Made by a program: the position numbers and the translations under genes. From positions 16,847 to 80,846 of the IMG/VR virus record IMGVR_UViG_3300044713_000107: a stretch of DNA of 64,000 nt; one strand, written 5' to 3'. Of this stretch, positions 48,309-55,951 are shown piece by piece. The stretch is from a virus. The notes below the pieces were generated by a model, which saw only the letters and a program-made list of their open reading frames with translations, did no database searches and was not told the DNA's origin. Position 1 is the stretch's first letter. Each line of letters starts with the position of its first letter.

Positions 48309-48322
48309 GTTCACCTCCTGTT

Positions 48323-48401
48323 TTACGTCTGCGGAAGAGCTTCCGTTGGCGAAAACAGTAGGCGGATGGCGACGCGTGCGCAAGCTCTTACGCAGACGTA
48401 A
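48323..48401. promoter_or_regulatory. Immunity operators: inverted pair of 20-bp sites
   Basis: TTACGTCTGCGGAAGAGCTT (48323-48342) and AAGCTCTTACGCAGACGTAA (48382-48401) are reverse complements with one mismatch. A third match to the CGCAGACG core lies at 48512-48519, overlapping the repressor promoter. Three operators between Cro-like and repressor genes mirror a lambdoid switch. Confidence 0.8.
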
Positions 48402-48507
48402 GAGTAAAGCTATGGCAAACCGCTTGGCGTGAACATGAGCCCAAATGTGGCGTCTGAGTGAAGGTGTGGCTTACCCTCTGACCACTGCCCTTTCGTGCAT
48501 GAAAGAG

Positions 48508-48545
48508 TTGCCGCAGACGCAACAAAGCCCGCTAGCCTGCCAACA
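48508..48545 (+). promoter_or_regulatory. Promoter of a probably leaderless repressor mRNA
   Basis: TTGCCG (48508-48513) and TAGCCT (48533-48538), with a 19-base spacer, place the transcript start at the ATG (48545). No ribosome-binding site precedes the gene. The -35 overlaps the third operator core. Confidence 0.6.
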
Positions 48546-48994
48546 TGGGAAGCGATGTCGACATGACGCCATCAGAGGAGTTCGCTGCCTGGCTCGAACC
48601 CGCCATGCGCCGCGCGGGCTACGACCTCGACCGGCTCAGCGGCGGACGCACAGCCTTCGCCGAAGCAGTCGGCGTCTCAGGAGCCACCGTCACACGCTGG
48701 CTCTCCGGCAAGTCCATGCCAGACCCCGACAAGTTCGAATCGATCGCGACGGCCCTCAAGGTCAACCCGATCGACATGCTGCACGGAATTGGCGTTCTTT
48801 CAGCCAAACCGGCTGCAACAAGCCGTGAAACAGCAGTACGATCGCGTCCCATCACCCCCTCAGAAGCCGCCGACGCGCTAGGCATTGACGACCCATACGA
48901 CCGTCAGATGTTCACTGCGATGGTCAAACAACTCGCCAAACGCCCCAAGCTCACCGCCGCGCCCGACCAGGGGAGTTCTGCAGCCGAGGGATAG
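48545..48994 (+). CDS. XRE-family repressor (immunity candidate)
   Basis: A 149-residue protein from ATG 48545, probably leaderless. The HTH is about residues 35-75 (GGRTAFAEAVGVSGATVTRWLSGKSMPDPDKFESIATALKV). The C-terminal part (PITPSEAADALGIDDPYDRQMFTAMVKQL) is a short helical segment, not a LexA-type peptidase, so induction may depend on the BRO-N antirepressor instead. It is followed by a membrane protein and the integrase, a lysogeny module. Confidence 0.8.
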   Translation: MGSDVDMTPSEEFAAWLEPAMRRAGYDLDRLSGGRTAFAEAVGVSGATVTRWLSGKSMPDPDKFESIATALKVNPIDMLHGIGVLSAKPAATSRETAVRSRPITPSEAADALGIDDPYDRQMFTAMVKQLAKRPKLTAAPDQGSSAAEG

Positions 48995-49006
48995 CGGGGG
49001 CACGCC

Positions 49007-49534
49007 GTGAAAACAGCCTGGAGACTGGCCTACATCACCACCATCACGGCCGCCCTCGCCGGGCTCGGAGCCATCGCCTACTGCGTCGCCCACAACCGCC
49101 CCACCCTCGCCATCGGCAGCCTCGCGGCCTTCCTCGTCGCCGTCATCGCCTTCCGCATGGTCTGGGAGATCGACGTCCTCCACCGCCGCCGCGTGCGCCT
49201 CGCCGCCCAGGAGCGAGGCTTCGAAGCCGACCGCGGAGTGTTCGAGCAGGACAAGGAACGCGCGATGCGTGACCTCTCGGACCGGGAACGGGCCATGCGC
49301 GACCAGGCCACGATCGAGCGCAAGAACCTGCGCCGCGAAATCGAGGCTGAGCGCGACCGGCTGGAGACCGACCTCGCCAACAAGAAGGCCCTCATCGAGC
49401 GCAAGGCGGTCCAACTCGCCTTCCAGATGGCCGAGAACGGCATAGCAGACGAGCAACGACCCGCCGATGTGATCGTGCTGCCCGTCGGCCAGAACGCACC
49501 CACCATCATGGGAACCGGCACCACGCACCCATAG
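49007..49534 (+). CDS. Two-helix membrane protein with coiled coil
   Basis: A 175-residue protein starting at GTG 49007. Two hydrophobic helices (about residues 5-28 and 33-53) form a hairpin. A charged coiled coil follows (about 55-135; ERDRLETDLANKKALIERKA), then a Pro-rich tail. It is cotranscribed with the repressor, so it is expressed in lysogens; superinfection exclusion is a reasonable guess. No family is recognised. Confidence 0.6.
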   Translation: MKTAWRLAYITTITAALAGLGAIAYCVAHNRPTLAIGSLAAFLVAVIAFRMVWEIDVLHRRRVRLAAQERGFEADRGVFEQDKERAMRDLSDRERAMRDQATIERKNLRREIEAERDRLETDLANKKALIERKAVQLAFQMAENGIADEQRPADVIVLPVGQNAPTIMGTGTTHP

Positions 49535-49554
49535 CCCGCACCCTCGGGGGGACC

Positions 49555-51135
49555 ATGCTGACCCAGACTCGCCAGAACCTGCAGCCCGTCGAGCTGATCC
49601 CCGCCCTCGGATACATCCGCGTCAGCGCATGGTTCGAAGAGAAGATCAGCGACGAGATCCAGAAGGCCTCCATCGAAGACGGCGCCCGCCGCCGAGGACG
49701 CCGCATCGTCGCCTGGATCACCGACCTCGACGCCACCGGCCGCAACTTCAAACGCAAGATCATGGAAGCGATCGGCGCAGTCGAAACCGGCGAAGCCGAA
49801 GGCGCCCGCGAGATCTGGGTGTGGAAATACTCCCGCTTCGGCCGCAACCGCCACGGCGTCGCCGTCAACCTCGCCCGCGTCGAACAAGCCGGCGGCCACC
49901 TCATCTCCTCCACCGAGGAAGTCGATGCCACCACCGCCACAGGCCGCTTCACCCGCGGCATGCTGTTCGAACTCGCCGCGTTCGAGAGTGATCGCATCGG
50001 CGAGCAGTGGCGCGAAACCCACGAATACCGGCGCGTCCACGGCCTGCCCGCTACCGGCGGCGAACGCTTCGGCTACCTGTGGCACCGCCGCGAGATGGAC
50101 AACGGCATCCTCACCGTCCCCGAGAACTACGAGCCGAACCCGGACTCGGCAGAAGCCGTCAAACAGATCTACGAGGACTACGCCCACCACGACGCGTCGT
50201 TCCGCGACCTGGCCGACACCCTCAACGACGCCCGGATCCTCAACCCCGGAGCCATCACCGCCGACAGATGGAAGCGGCAGACACTGCGCTACTACCTCGA
50301 CTCCGGCTTCGCCGCAGGCCTGCTCCATGTCCACCGCGGTGACAAGAACTGCCCGGCAAGTCAACGGTGCCCGCACGTCGTGGAGCACTACGGCTACATC
50401 CCAGGCGCGCAACCGCCCATCATCTCGGACGACCTATGGGCGGCATACCGGGAACGCCGAGGCCAGCGCAAGGAGCTCCCGCCCCGGTCCCGTATCCCCC
50501 GCTACCCGTTCTCTGGTCTTGCTAAGTGCGGGCTGTGCGGGGGTGCCGCAGTTGCCGCGAACGGTTCAGGTGGCCGGCGCGGCTACATGTACCGCTGCTC
50601 GGTCAAGTACACCGAGCCCGAGCTCGGCCGGTGCCGTGGGGCGGTTGTGCCGTCGAAGTGGGTTGAGGCTGAGGTGCTGCGGTGGCTGGGGAAGGCTGCG
50701 GTCGAGATCGACCGGAGGCTGCAGGGGACGGTGCTGACGCCGAAGAAGGCCGAGCCGCGCGTTGACTCGCGGAAGCGGGAGCGGCTGGCCGCCGAGGTGA
50801 CGAAGATTCAGCAGGGCCTCGACCGGGCGTCGACGGCTTACGCGATGGGTGACATGCCGCGTGACAGCTACCTGCGGGTCCGTGATGAGCTCACGGCGAA
50901 GCGGGAGCAACTCGACTCGCAGCTCGGCGGCTTGCGGGCCGAGGAACGCGAGGAGTCGAAGACTACGTGGGAAATGCGGGGTGCCGTGGTCCGCAGTCTC
51001 CTGGAGGAGTGGGACACGCTTTCGGTGTCCGGCAAGCGGGATTTGCTGTCGAGGGCTGTGACGGAGATCAGGGTGTTTCCGACCGGGATGGAGCCCCGTG
51101 TGGTGTGCGTTCCCCGGGAAGGCTTTGTGTTTTAG
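49555..51135 (+). CDS. int: Large serine integrase
   Basis: A 526-residue protein from ATG 49555. The catalytic resolvase domain begins LGYIRVS with Ser24 and includes VWKYSRFGRNR and ELAAFESDRIGEQW. The recombinase domain (about 160-330) has PPIISDDLWAAY. The zinc ribbon is CGLCGGAAV...YRCSVK...RCRG, then a coiled coil (VTKIQQGLDRASTAYA). All parts of a phiC31-type integrase are present. It would integrate attP into attB unaided. The candidate attP overlaps its 3' end. Confidence 0.95.
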   Translation: MLTQTRQNLQPVELIPALGYIRVSAWFEEKISDEIQKASIEDGARRRGRRIVAWITDLDATGRNFKRKIMEAIGAVETGEAEGAREIWVWKYSRFGRNRHGVAVNLARVEQAGGHLISSTEEVDATTATGRFTRGMLFELAAFESDRIGEQWRETHEYRRVHGLPATGGERFGYLWHRREMDNGILTVPENYEPNPDSAEAVKQIYEDYAHHDASFRDLADTLNDARILNPGAITADRWKRQTLRYYLDSGFAAGLLHVHRGDKNCPASQRCPHVVEHYGYIPGAQPPIISDDLWAAYRERRGQRKELPPRSRIPRYPFSGLAKCGLCGGAAVAANGSGGRRGYMYRCSVKYTEPELGRCRGAVVPSKWVEAEVLRWLGKAAVEIDRRLQGTVLTPKKAEPRVDSRKRERLAAEVTKIQQGLDRASTAYAMGDMPRDSYLRVRDELTAKREQLDSQLGGLRAEEREESKTTWEMRGAVVRSLLEEWDTLSVSGKRDLLSRAVTEIRVFPTGMEPRVVCVPREGFVF

Positions 51136-51164
51136 GCATCATGACGGACAAGGTCGTGCCTAAA
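51131..51164. other. Candidate attP dyad at the integrase 3' end
   Basis: TTTAGGCA (51131-51138) and TGCCTAAA (51157-51164) form an inverted pair 18 bases apart. The left arm overlaps the int stop codon; the right arm overlaps the stop of the convergent gene. Serine-integrase attP sites are imperfect dyads of about 50 bp next to int. The core dinucleotide cannot be assigned from one sequence. Confidence 0.5.
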
Positions 51165-51399
51165 GCATGCCTGATGGGCCGTCGGGAGCCTCGCCGCACC
51201 GCTTGCTGAGCTCGGCGCAGAGGCCGAGCAGGTCCTTGGCGGTGGTGCGGAGTCGGGCGAATTGGTGGGCGCGCTCGGCGTCGTCGAGTCGGTTGATGTC
51301 GGTGTGCTCGGCTGCGGTGAGGTTTCGGTGGGCGGTGATCCAGCGCAGGCCTTCGGAGGGGGAGAGGCCGGGCGGAGGGGATGGATCGTGGTCGTTCAC
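51160..51399 (-). CDS. Small helical protein convergent with int
   Basis: A 79-residue protein starting at GTG 51399. GLSPSEGLRWITAHRNLTAAEHTDINRLDDAERAHQFARLRTTAKDLL is helical. Longer upstream starts (for example ATG 51459) exist. Function is unknown. Confidence 0.5.
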   Translation of the reverse strand: MNDHDPSPPPGLSPSEGLRWITAHRNLTAAEHTDINRLDDAERAHQFARLRTTAKDLLGLCAELSKRCGEAPDGPSGML

Positions 51400-51584
51400 T
51401 GTTCCTCGCGAGGGTGGAGCGGAAGCACGTTGTGCGATTGGCATATGACGCTTAGGCATAGTGCCCGATAAGTTGTGGCTTAGCACTAGCTGTTCGAACG
51501 TTTGACCTACTCTTTGCTCCTTGATCCAGTTTCATGACAGATCTGACAGTGACAAGATGATCATGGTGCCGCGAGCGTTCAAGG

Positions 51585-51842
51585 GTGCCAACCCCGCCCG
51601 AGCCCTGGATCATCAACCAGCGAATCCAGATTGGCAGCCGGCTCCGCGCCCTGCGAGAGTGGCGCAACCTCTCCCAAGAAGACCTCGGCCTTGCAGCAGG
51701 CCTGTCCGCGTACTCCGTCTACCGCGCAGAACACGGCGTCACGAGCCTCAACCTTGACCACCTGATGCGGTACGCGCGCGTCCTCAAAGTGCCCCTGGTG
51801 TGGTTTTTCACCGACAACTCAGAACTTCCCGGCGACGACTGA
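51585..51842 (+). CDS. XRE-family HTH protein
   Basis: An 85-residue protein starting at GTG 51585. IGSRLRALREWRNLSQEDLGLAAGLSAYSVYRAEHGVTSLNLDHLMRYARVLKVPLVWFF is a full XRE HTH with a short tail. No strong ribosome-binding site is seen. The upstream 51400-51584 is relatively AT-rich (TTTGCTCC, GACAAGATGATCATG) and probably holds its promoter. Confidence 0.75.
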   Translation: MPTPPEPWIINQRIQIGSRLRALREWRNLSQEDLGLAAGLSAYSVYRAEHGVTSLNLDHLMRYARVLKVPLVWFFTDNSELPGDD

Positions 51843-51956
51843 TCCAGCACCACCAAGCCGCCTGGGTGAACCGTCGGGAAACGCTGGCCAAGAGGTTGCT
51901 GTGAGCCGTGGTGAACCGCGACGCGCACGGCGCGCGGCATCAGCCGCACGCCCCAG

Positions 51957-52187
51957 TCAACGGGCCGTCAGCCGGTTCCGGTCCGCGGTGTGGCAGGTGC
52001 AGTCGCAGCCGTGAACCCGGCCGCTGACCTTGTACACACCGACCGGGCACACGTGGGTGTCGCCTGTGCTGCCGCCCTTGCACTCACCGAACAGGTACCG
52101 GTCCGGCGCCTGCCACGTGCGGACGCCCGGCTCCGGGAACGTGAACGGCTCCCGGCACTCGGGGTATGGCGGCCGTGGGGCGGTCAC
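51957..52187 (-). CDS. Small Cys-rich protein
   Basis: A 76-residue protein starting at GTG 52187. FGECKGGSTGDTHVCPVG and HGCDCTCHTADRN provide six Cys and two His, probably zinc binding. Function is unknown. Confidence 0.5.
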   Translation of the reverse strand: MTAPRPPYPECREPFTFPEPGVRTWQAPDRYLFGECKGGSTGDTHVCPVGVYKVSGRVHGCDCTCHTADRNRLTAR

Positions 52188-52336
52188 CGGCCACCGTCCT
52201 CGCGCTTGGCGACCTCGGCGGCGCGCTGGTAGTCCTCGAAGCGGAGCGGACGCCCCTCCGAGTCGGTGAGGGGTCGGCCGTTCTCCATGACCAGGTAGCC
52301 GCCGGAACGGGGGTCGTGCTCCACAGTCCGGCTCAC
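52184..52336 (-). CDS. Micro-protein
   Basis: A 50-residue protein from GTG 52336, coupled by GTGA overlaps on both sides. MENGRPLTDSEGRPLRFEDYQRAAEVAKRE is polar and helical. Function is unknown. Confidence 0.5.
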   Translation of the reverse strand: MSRTVEHDPRSGGYLVMENGRPLTDSEGRPLRFEDYQRAAEVAKREDGGR

Positions 52337-52746
52337 GCTGCACCCTCCAAGGGCAGCAGCAATGCCCGACGCAGCGCCCCGGCATCGACCAGACCATCCG
52401 GCCCGTCAGGATCCGGCGGACAGAGCCAGAACAGGCCAGGAGGCTCTATCGTCGTCCAGCCAGGCAAACCGACGTACGCGGTCTCACCGAGGGCCTGAGT
52501 ACCCGCCACACGCCAGCCATCGGCCGTACCGAGGGGCACCAGGAAGTACAGGCGCGGCGACATGCTGTTCTGATCCCACGCGACAGGTCCCGGGTCCCGC
52601 CCGGTCTCGTGGTCGAGGACTTCAAGCGCATCAAGGCCGCGCTGCTGGGGGACGACGATCGCGTCCCACCAGCGTCCGGCCTGAACGGCGCTGATCGTGT
52701 TGTCCGGTGGCATCCACACCGGGCGGAGGGGCCTCGTCGCCCGCAT
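52333..52746 (-). CDS. Hypothetical protein downstream of the XRE-TPR regulator
   Basis: A 137-residue protein from ATG 52746. It has a beta-rich core with GRWWDAIVVPQQRGLDALEVL and YFLVPLGTADGWRVAGTQALGETAYVGLPG. I see the style of a widespread Streptomyces chromosomal family often found beside XRE-TPR regulators, but cannot name it. It heads the short operon of micro-proteins. Confidence 0.55.
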   Translation of the reverse strand: MRATRPLRPVWMPPDNTISAVQAGRWWDAIVVPQQRGLDALEVLDHETGRDPGPVAWDQNSMSPRLYFLVPLGTADGWRVAGTQALGETAYVGLPGWTTIEPPGLFWLCPPDPDGPDGLVDAGALRRALLLPLEGAA

Positions 52747-52804
52747 CGCGCACTCTCCCTGTGGTAGCTGGTGTACTCACAGGGTGGGTGGATGCCATGC
52801 CCTC

Positions 52805-52828
52805 AACCATCACAGTTTTGTGATGGTT
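52805..52828. promoter_or_regulatory. 10-bp perfect inverted repeat
   Basis: AACCATCACA at 52805-52814 pairs with TGTGATGGTT at 52819-52828 around GTTT. It lies upstream of the 52746 gene and just after the XRE-TPR stop, so it may be the regulator's operator or a terminator. Confidence 0.6.
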
Positions 52829-52840
52829 CTTGACACTGGG

Positions 52841-54025
52841 TTACATGCCGACCCATTGGGCGAAGTTGGAGAGCGTGTCCGGGGCCTGCCGCTTCGCGTT
52901 GACCAGCCCAGCCACGGTGTCCCGCACGGACGCCGAGTAGCGGACCTGCTGAGGGGCAAGCTTCCGCGCCTCCAGCAAAGACCTGAACGCGGCGTCCGTG
53001 CGGCCAGTCCACAACTGGGCGCGCGCGATCTCCGCCCGGTGATGGGCCGCACGGGACGCGGGCCAGTCTGCGGGCACGCTCACGGTCTTGGCGACCGTCA
53101 ACGCCTTGGCGTACTCGTCCTGGTCCGTCAGCACGCTCACGCGGTGGGCGACGACGTTGAACGGCCCGAACGACAGCCAGTACACCCGGGACGCGTCGCC
53201 GGTCAGGGCCGCGTACCGCTCAGCCTCCACGAGATGCCCCTCCGCGGCGTCGCCGTCACTGGAGCGTGCCGCGAGAACGGCGCCGCCGAGGTGGATCTGA
53301 CCCGTCACCGCGTCCCGGGCCCGGCTCGGATCGGCCAGCTGCGCCATCGACTCCCCGACCGTGACCAGGCGGCGCCCGGTGCGGTACTCGCCGGCGCGCA
53401 GGTAGGCCAGCGCCCGCAGGTACTGGCGGATCGCACCAACCAGCGGATCACTGCCGCGTTCGGCAGCCCACGCCATGCGGTCCAGTGCGATCCCGGACAG
53501 GTCTGGGAAGCCGAGCTTCGTGGCGACGTCGTACGCGGTGCGGTACGTCGACGCGAGCGTCCCCCAAGCCTTGTCGGACGGGCGAAGGGCCGCGGCGGTG
53601 GTCGCTTCGGCGATCAGCGCCGGGAGCTCGGCGGCGGCCGTCCTCAGGTCGGTGGCGCGCACGAGGGCGCACAACCGGTCGGCGTCCTCCGCGATCTCGG
53701 CGGCGCTTCGGGGCTGGATGTCGGGGTCGGCGCCGAGGTCGTAGACATCGAGGGATTCGCGGATGGGCTGGATGAGCTGGTCGAGCTGGTCGGCCTGCAG
53801 CTCCACGAGGTAGGGCTGCCCAGTGAGGTCGGTGACGGGCACGGACAGGGCGCGGGCGATCGACGCGATCGCGGCTGGGGTTGCCTGCCGATGCCCCTTC
53901 TCGATCTTCATGAGGAGGCTGTAGGAGATGTTGGCTTGCTGCGCGAGACCGGTCTGCGTCAGGTGCCGCAGCTTCCGGATTCGGGCGATGCGCGTACCGG
54001 TGTGCTCAAGGTCGGTGGAGGGCAT
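52841..54025 (-). CDS. XRE-TPR transcriptional regulator
   Basis: A 394-residue protein from ATG 54025. The N-terminal HTH (RIARIRKLRHLTQTGLAQQANISYSLLMKIEKGHRQATPAAIASIARAL) is followed by about 300 residues of TPR-like helical repeats (LIAEATTAAALRPSDKAWGTLASTY, YLRALAYLRAGEYRTGRRLV, RAEIARAQLWTGRTDAAFRSLLEA). These regulators are abundant on Streptomyces chromosomes and often control development or antibiotic genes in response to a ligand. Its presence among phage genes suggests host-derived cargo. Confidence 0.8.
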   Translation of the reverse strand: MPSTDLEHTGTRIARIRKLRHLTQTGLAQQANISYSLLMKIEKGHRQATPAAIASIARALSVPVTDLTGQPYLVELQADQLDQLIQPIRESLDVYDLGADPDIQPRSAAEIAEDADRLCALVRATDLRTAAAELPALIAEATTAAALRPSDKAWGTLASTYRTAYDVATKLGFPDLSGIALDRMAWAAERGSDPLVGAIRQYLRALAYLRAGEYRTGRRLVTVGESMAQLADPSRARDAVTGQIHLGGAVLAARSSDGDAAEGHLVEAERYAALTGDASRVYWLSFGPFNVVAHRVSVLTDQDEYAKALTVAKTVSVPADWPASRAAHHRAEIARAQLWTGRTDAAFRSLLEARKLAPQQVRYSASVRDTVAGLVNAKRQAPDTLSNFAQWVGM

Positions 54026-54194
54026 ACTGGACTCCGTTCTTGGCTCGACACCTTGAACATACCGAGCGCGCGGGCGTCCGGTAATGGCAATCCGCCTCCT
54101 GGACGTGTTCCAGGGGGCGGTTGCGTTTCTGGTGGGGTAGTCGTGCAGGTGCTAACTGGCCGCCGCCCGGCGGCATCTGGCACCCCGTGGCCGC

Positions 54195-54200
54195 TAGAAT
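54195..54200 (+). promoter_or_regulatory. Minus-10 box of a probable leaderless promoter
   Basis: TAGAAT ends six bases before the GTG at 54207, and no ribosome-binding site intervenes. A -35 box is not obvious. Confidence 0.5.
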
Positions 54201-54206
54201 TGTGGC

Positions 54207-54410
54207 GTGCCTGATAGTTCGCGTGACCTGCGGAAAGCAGTCGAGGACGCGAACCAGGCCATCCGCGCACATGCCCGCGGCACCCACGTGTGGACGCAGC
54301 TCGCGCACCACCGCCACACCCAGCTCGTCGACGCGTGGCTGCGCGCCGTCGAAGCCCTCCGGGTGCACGGGGCAGACGACGAACCGGAGCCCGAACCCCT
54401 CGCCGCGTGA
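54207..54410 (+). CDS. Small helical protein, probably leaderless
   Basis: A 67-residue protein from GTG 54207. It is one long helical region (LRKAVEDANQAIRAHARGTHVWTQLAHHRHTQLVDAWLRAVEAL) with an acidic tail. No family is recognised. Confidence 0.55.
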   Translation: MPDSSRDLRKAVEDANQAIRAHARGTHVWTQLAHHRHTQLVDAWLRAVEALRVHGADDEPEPEPLAA

Positions 54411-54415
54411 CCGAC

Positions 54416-54460
54416 CTATGGCACCCCTCCCATTGACATCCTATGTGAGGGGTGCCATAG
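54416..54460 (+). promoter_or_regulatory. Promoter embedded in a perfect 14-bp inverted repeat
   Basis: CTATGGCACCCCTC (54416-54429) is inverted at 54447-54460. Between and within the arms lie TTGACA (54433-54438) and, after 17 bases, CATAGT (54456-54461). A protein on the dyad would clamp the promoter of the 54507 gene, or the RNA could fold as the terminator of the gene before it. Confidence 0.75.
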
Positions 54461-54506
54461 TCGTTGTGTCGGGACGGAAGCCCGGCCAACTCGGGAGGAC
54501 ACCACC

Positions 54507-55217
54507 ATGCGACCGCTCACCGCCACCGACATCCTCGACTTCTACGCCAGCCGCGCCGACCTCCTCGTCCTCCGCACCAGCACCGGCGAGTACGACCACA
54601 TCGACGCCAGCGACATCGACGAAGGCCGCCCCGACAGCTACAACCTCGTCACCCTCACCGACGAGACCGACGCCCAAATCCTCCTCGCCCGCGACACCAT
54701 CACCGACGGCGAGTGGTTCCCCGACGCCCTCGACGACGAAGGCGATCTCGATCCCGGCGCCGCCAACGACATGGCGTTCATTATCACCAGCGACGGCGTC
54801 CTGCAGCGCTGCCTGAAGCGGGCCAACTTCGCGAGCACGGCGTGGACCGAAGCAGCCGAGAAGGCCAACCACTATGCCGCCCTCCGCGCCGCAGCCGTCG
54901 CCGAGGTCGTTGACGTCGTCGGCGGCAACCAGTCCGAGGCCGCCCGGCTCCTCGCCCTCGACCAGTCCACCGTCAACCGGCTGGTAAAGAAGGCCCGAGC
55001 CGCCGCCGAAGCCGACAACGACCGCCCCAAGGAGTCCACCATGACGTTCACCAGCAGCGACCTCCGCGACCAGGTCACCACCGCGACCGATGCCAGCGAT
55101 GGCGAGTACGACGTCGACGCGATCGTTGAGGCCATCATCGAGCGCCATGGCGCGGTACCGGTGGACGACCTGGACAGCGACGAGTTCTGGGGCATCGTCA
55201 TGGAGCACGCGAAGTAG
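54507..55217 (+). CDS. Regulatory-type protein with FIS-like HTH
   Basis: A 236-residue acidic protein from ATG 54507 behind GGGAGG. Residues about 125-170 (AAAVAEVVDVVGGNQSEAARLLALDQSTVNRLVKKA) form a FIS-like HTH. The N-terminal part is alpha/beta with many Asp; the C-terminal part is helical. It follows a strong dyad-bound promoter and could be autoregulated. It lies just before the tRNA-like gene and lysis cassette, so a late regulator is possible. Confidence 0.6.
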   Translation: MRPLTATDILDFYASRADLLVLRTSTGEYDHIDASDIDEGRPDSYNLVTLTDETDAQILLARDTITDGEWFPDALDDEGDLDPGAANDMAFIITSDGVLQRCLKRANFASTAWTEAAEKANHYAALRAAAVAEVVDVVGGNQSEAARLLALDQSTVNRLVKKARAAAEADNDRPKESTMTFTSSDLRDQVTTATDASDGEYDVDAIVEAIIERHGAVPVDDLDSDEFWGIVMEHAK

Positions 55218-55236
55218 CCTCCTGGGAACGCAAAGA

Positions 55237-55284
55237 GAGCCCCCGCCGCCCGTCCGGCCGAAGCCAGACGAACGACGGGGGCTC
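55237..55284 (+). terminator. Terminator hairpin after the FIS-like gene
   Basis: GAGCCCCCG at 55237-55245 pairs with CGGGGGCTC at 55276-55284. Confidence 0.6.
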
Positions 55285-55337
55285 GACGCCCAGGTCAGGG
55301 AGCGTTGCACGGCTGCGGAACCAGACTACGACAGAGC

Positions 55338-55425
55338 CTGCCGGGGCCGGACTTGAACCGGCGACCTCGGTTTCAACTTCTTACGTCCCGGGACCGCGCT
55401 CTGAACTCTGCTGAGCTACCCGGCA
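55338..55425 (-). tRNA. tRNA-like gene with oversized anticodon loop
   Basis: On the minus strand, TGCCGGG and CCCGGCA form a perfect 7-bp acceptor stem. GCTC/GAGC form the D stem and GCCGG-TTCAAGT-CCGGC a perfect T arm. The anticodon arm is abnormal: CGGT/ACCG closes a 21-base loop instead of a 5-bp stem with a 7-base loop, about 12 bases too long. No CCA is encoded. It may be a degenerate phage tRNA, or a tRNA carrying an insertion. The isotype cannot be assigned. Confidence 0.6.
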
Positions 55426-55444
55426 GGCATCACCAGACTACGCG

Positions 55445-55951
55445 TCAGGCGCCGATCAGCGCGGCGAGGTCCGCGGGGGTCACGTCGCCCGGTTCGCGTC
55501 CGTCGGTGAACAGGTGGACGCCAGCAGCCTGGTAGGCGGCATCAGTCAGCTGGCTGCAGATCATCGAGGCGCGGGACGCCATGACGTGCTTCGCCCACGG
55601 GATCCGCAGGCGGAAGTGCCACAACGCCAGCGCGAAGTAGTCCGCGGCCGAGTACGGCACCCCTATGAACGACCGGGCCGCGCCGACGATGACCGCTCGC
55701 TGGGCCTCCGTCAGCTCGACGTACCCCGTCGACCACGCGACCGGACGGCCCGCGTACTCGTCGAGCCCGGCCAGGCGCGCGCCGCCCGGCTCCGCCTCCA
55801 CGATCTGACCGTCGCCGAGGTACACCCCGGCGTGGTCCCAGTGACCGAACCGGGAGCCATTTGCCCACTCCCCGAGCGAGATGAGGAACCCGACCTGCCC
55901 GGAAATCGACGTGACGAAGAAGTCACCCGGCAGCGGCTGAGACGCGGTCAC
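55445..55951 (-). CDS. YiiX/NlpC-P60-like cysteine peptidase-fold protein
   Basis: A 168-residue protein starting at GTG 55951, GTGA-coupled to the endolysin gene. GHWDHAGVYLGDGQIVEAEPGGARL holds the conserved His of the permuted NlpC/P60 fold; MICSQLTDAAYQAAGV holds the Cys. The fold has peptidase or amidase activity on peptidoglycan or lipids. As the last gene of the lysis cassette it probably aids cell-wall breakdown. Confidence 0.75.
   Translation of the reverse strand: MTASQPLPGDFFVTSISGQVGFLISLGEWANGSRFGHWDHAGVYLGDGQIVEAEPGGARLAGLDEYAGRPVAWSTGYVELTEAQRAVIVGAARSFIGVPYSAADYFALALWHFRLRIPWAKHVMASRASMICSQLTDAAYQAAGVHLFTDGREPGDVTPADLAALIGA

Noticed and set aside
49078-50412. A 444-codon minus-strand open frame
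   Set aside because: It is antisense to the membrane protein and serine integrase genes.
52697-54214. A 505-codon plus-strand open frame
   Set aside because: It is the antisense of the XRE-TPR regulator, which has a clear HTH and repeats.
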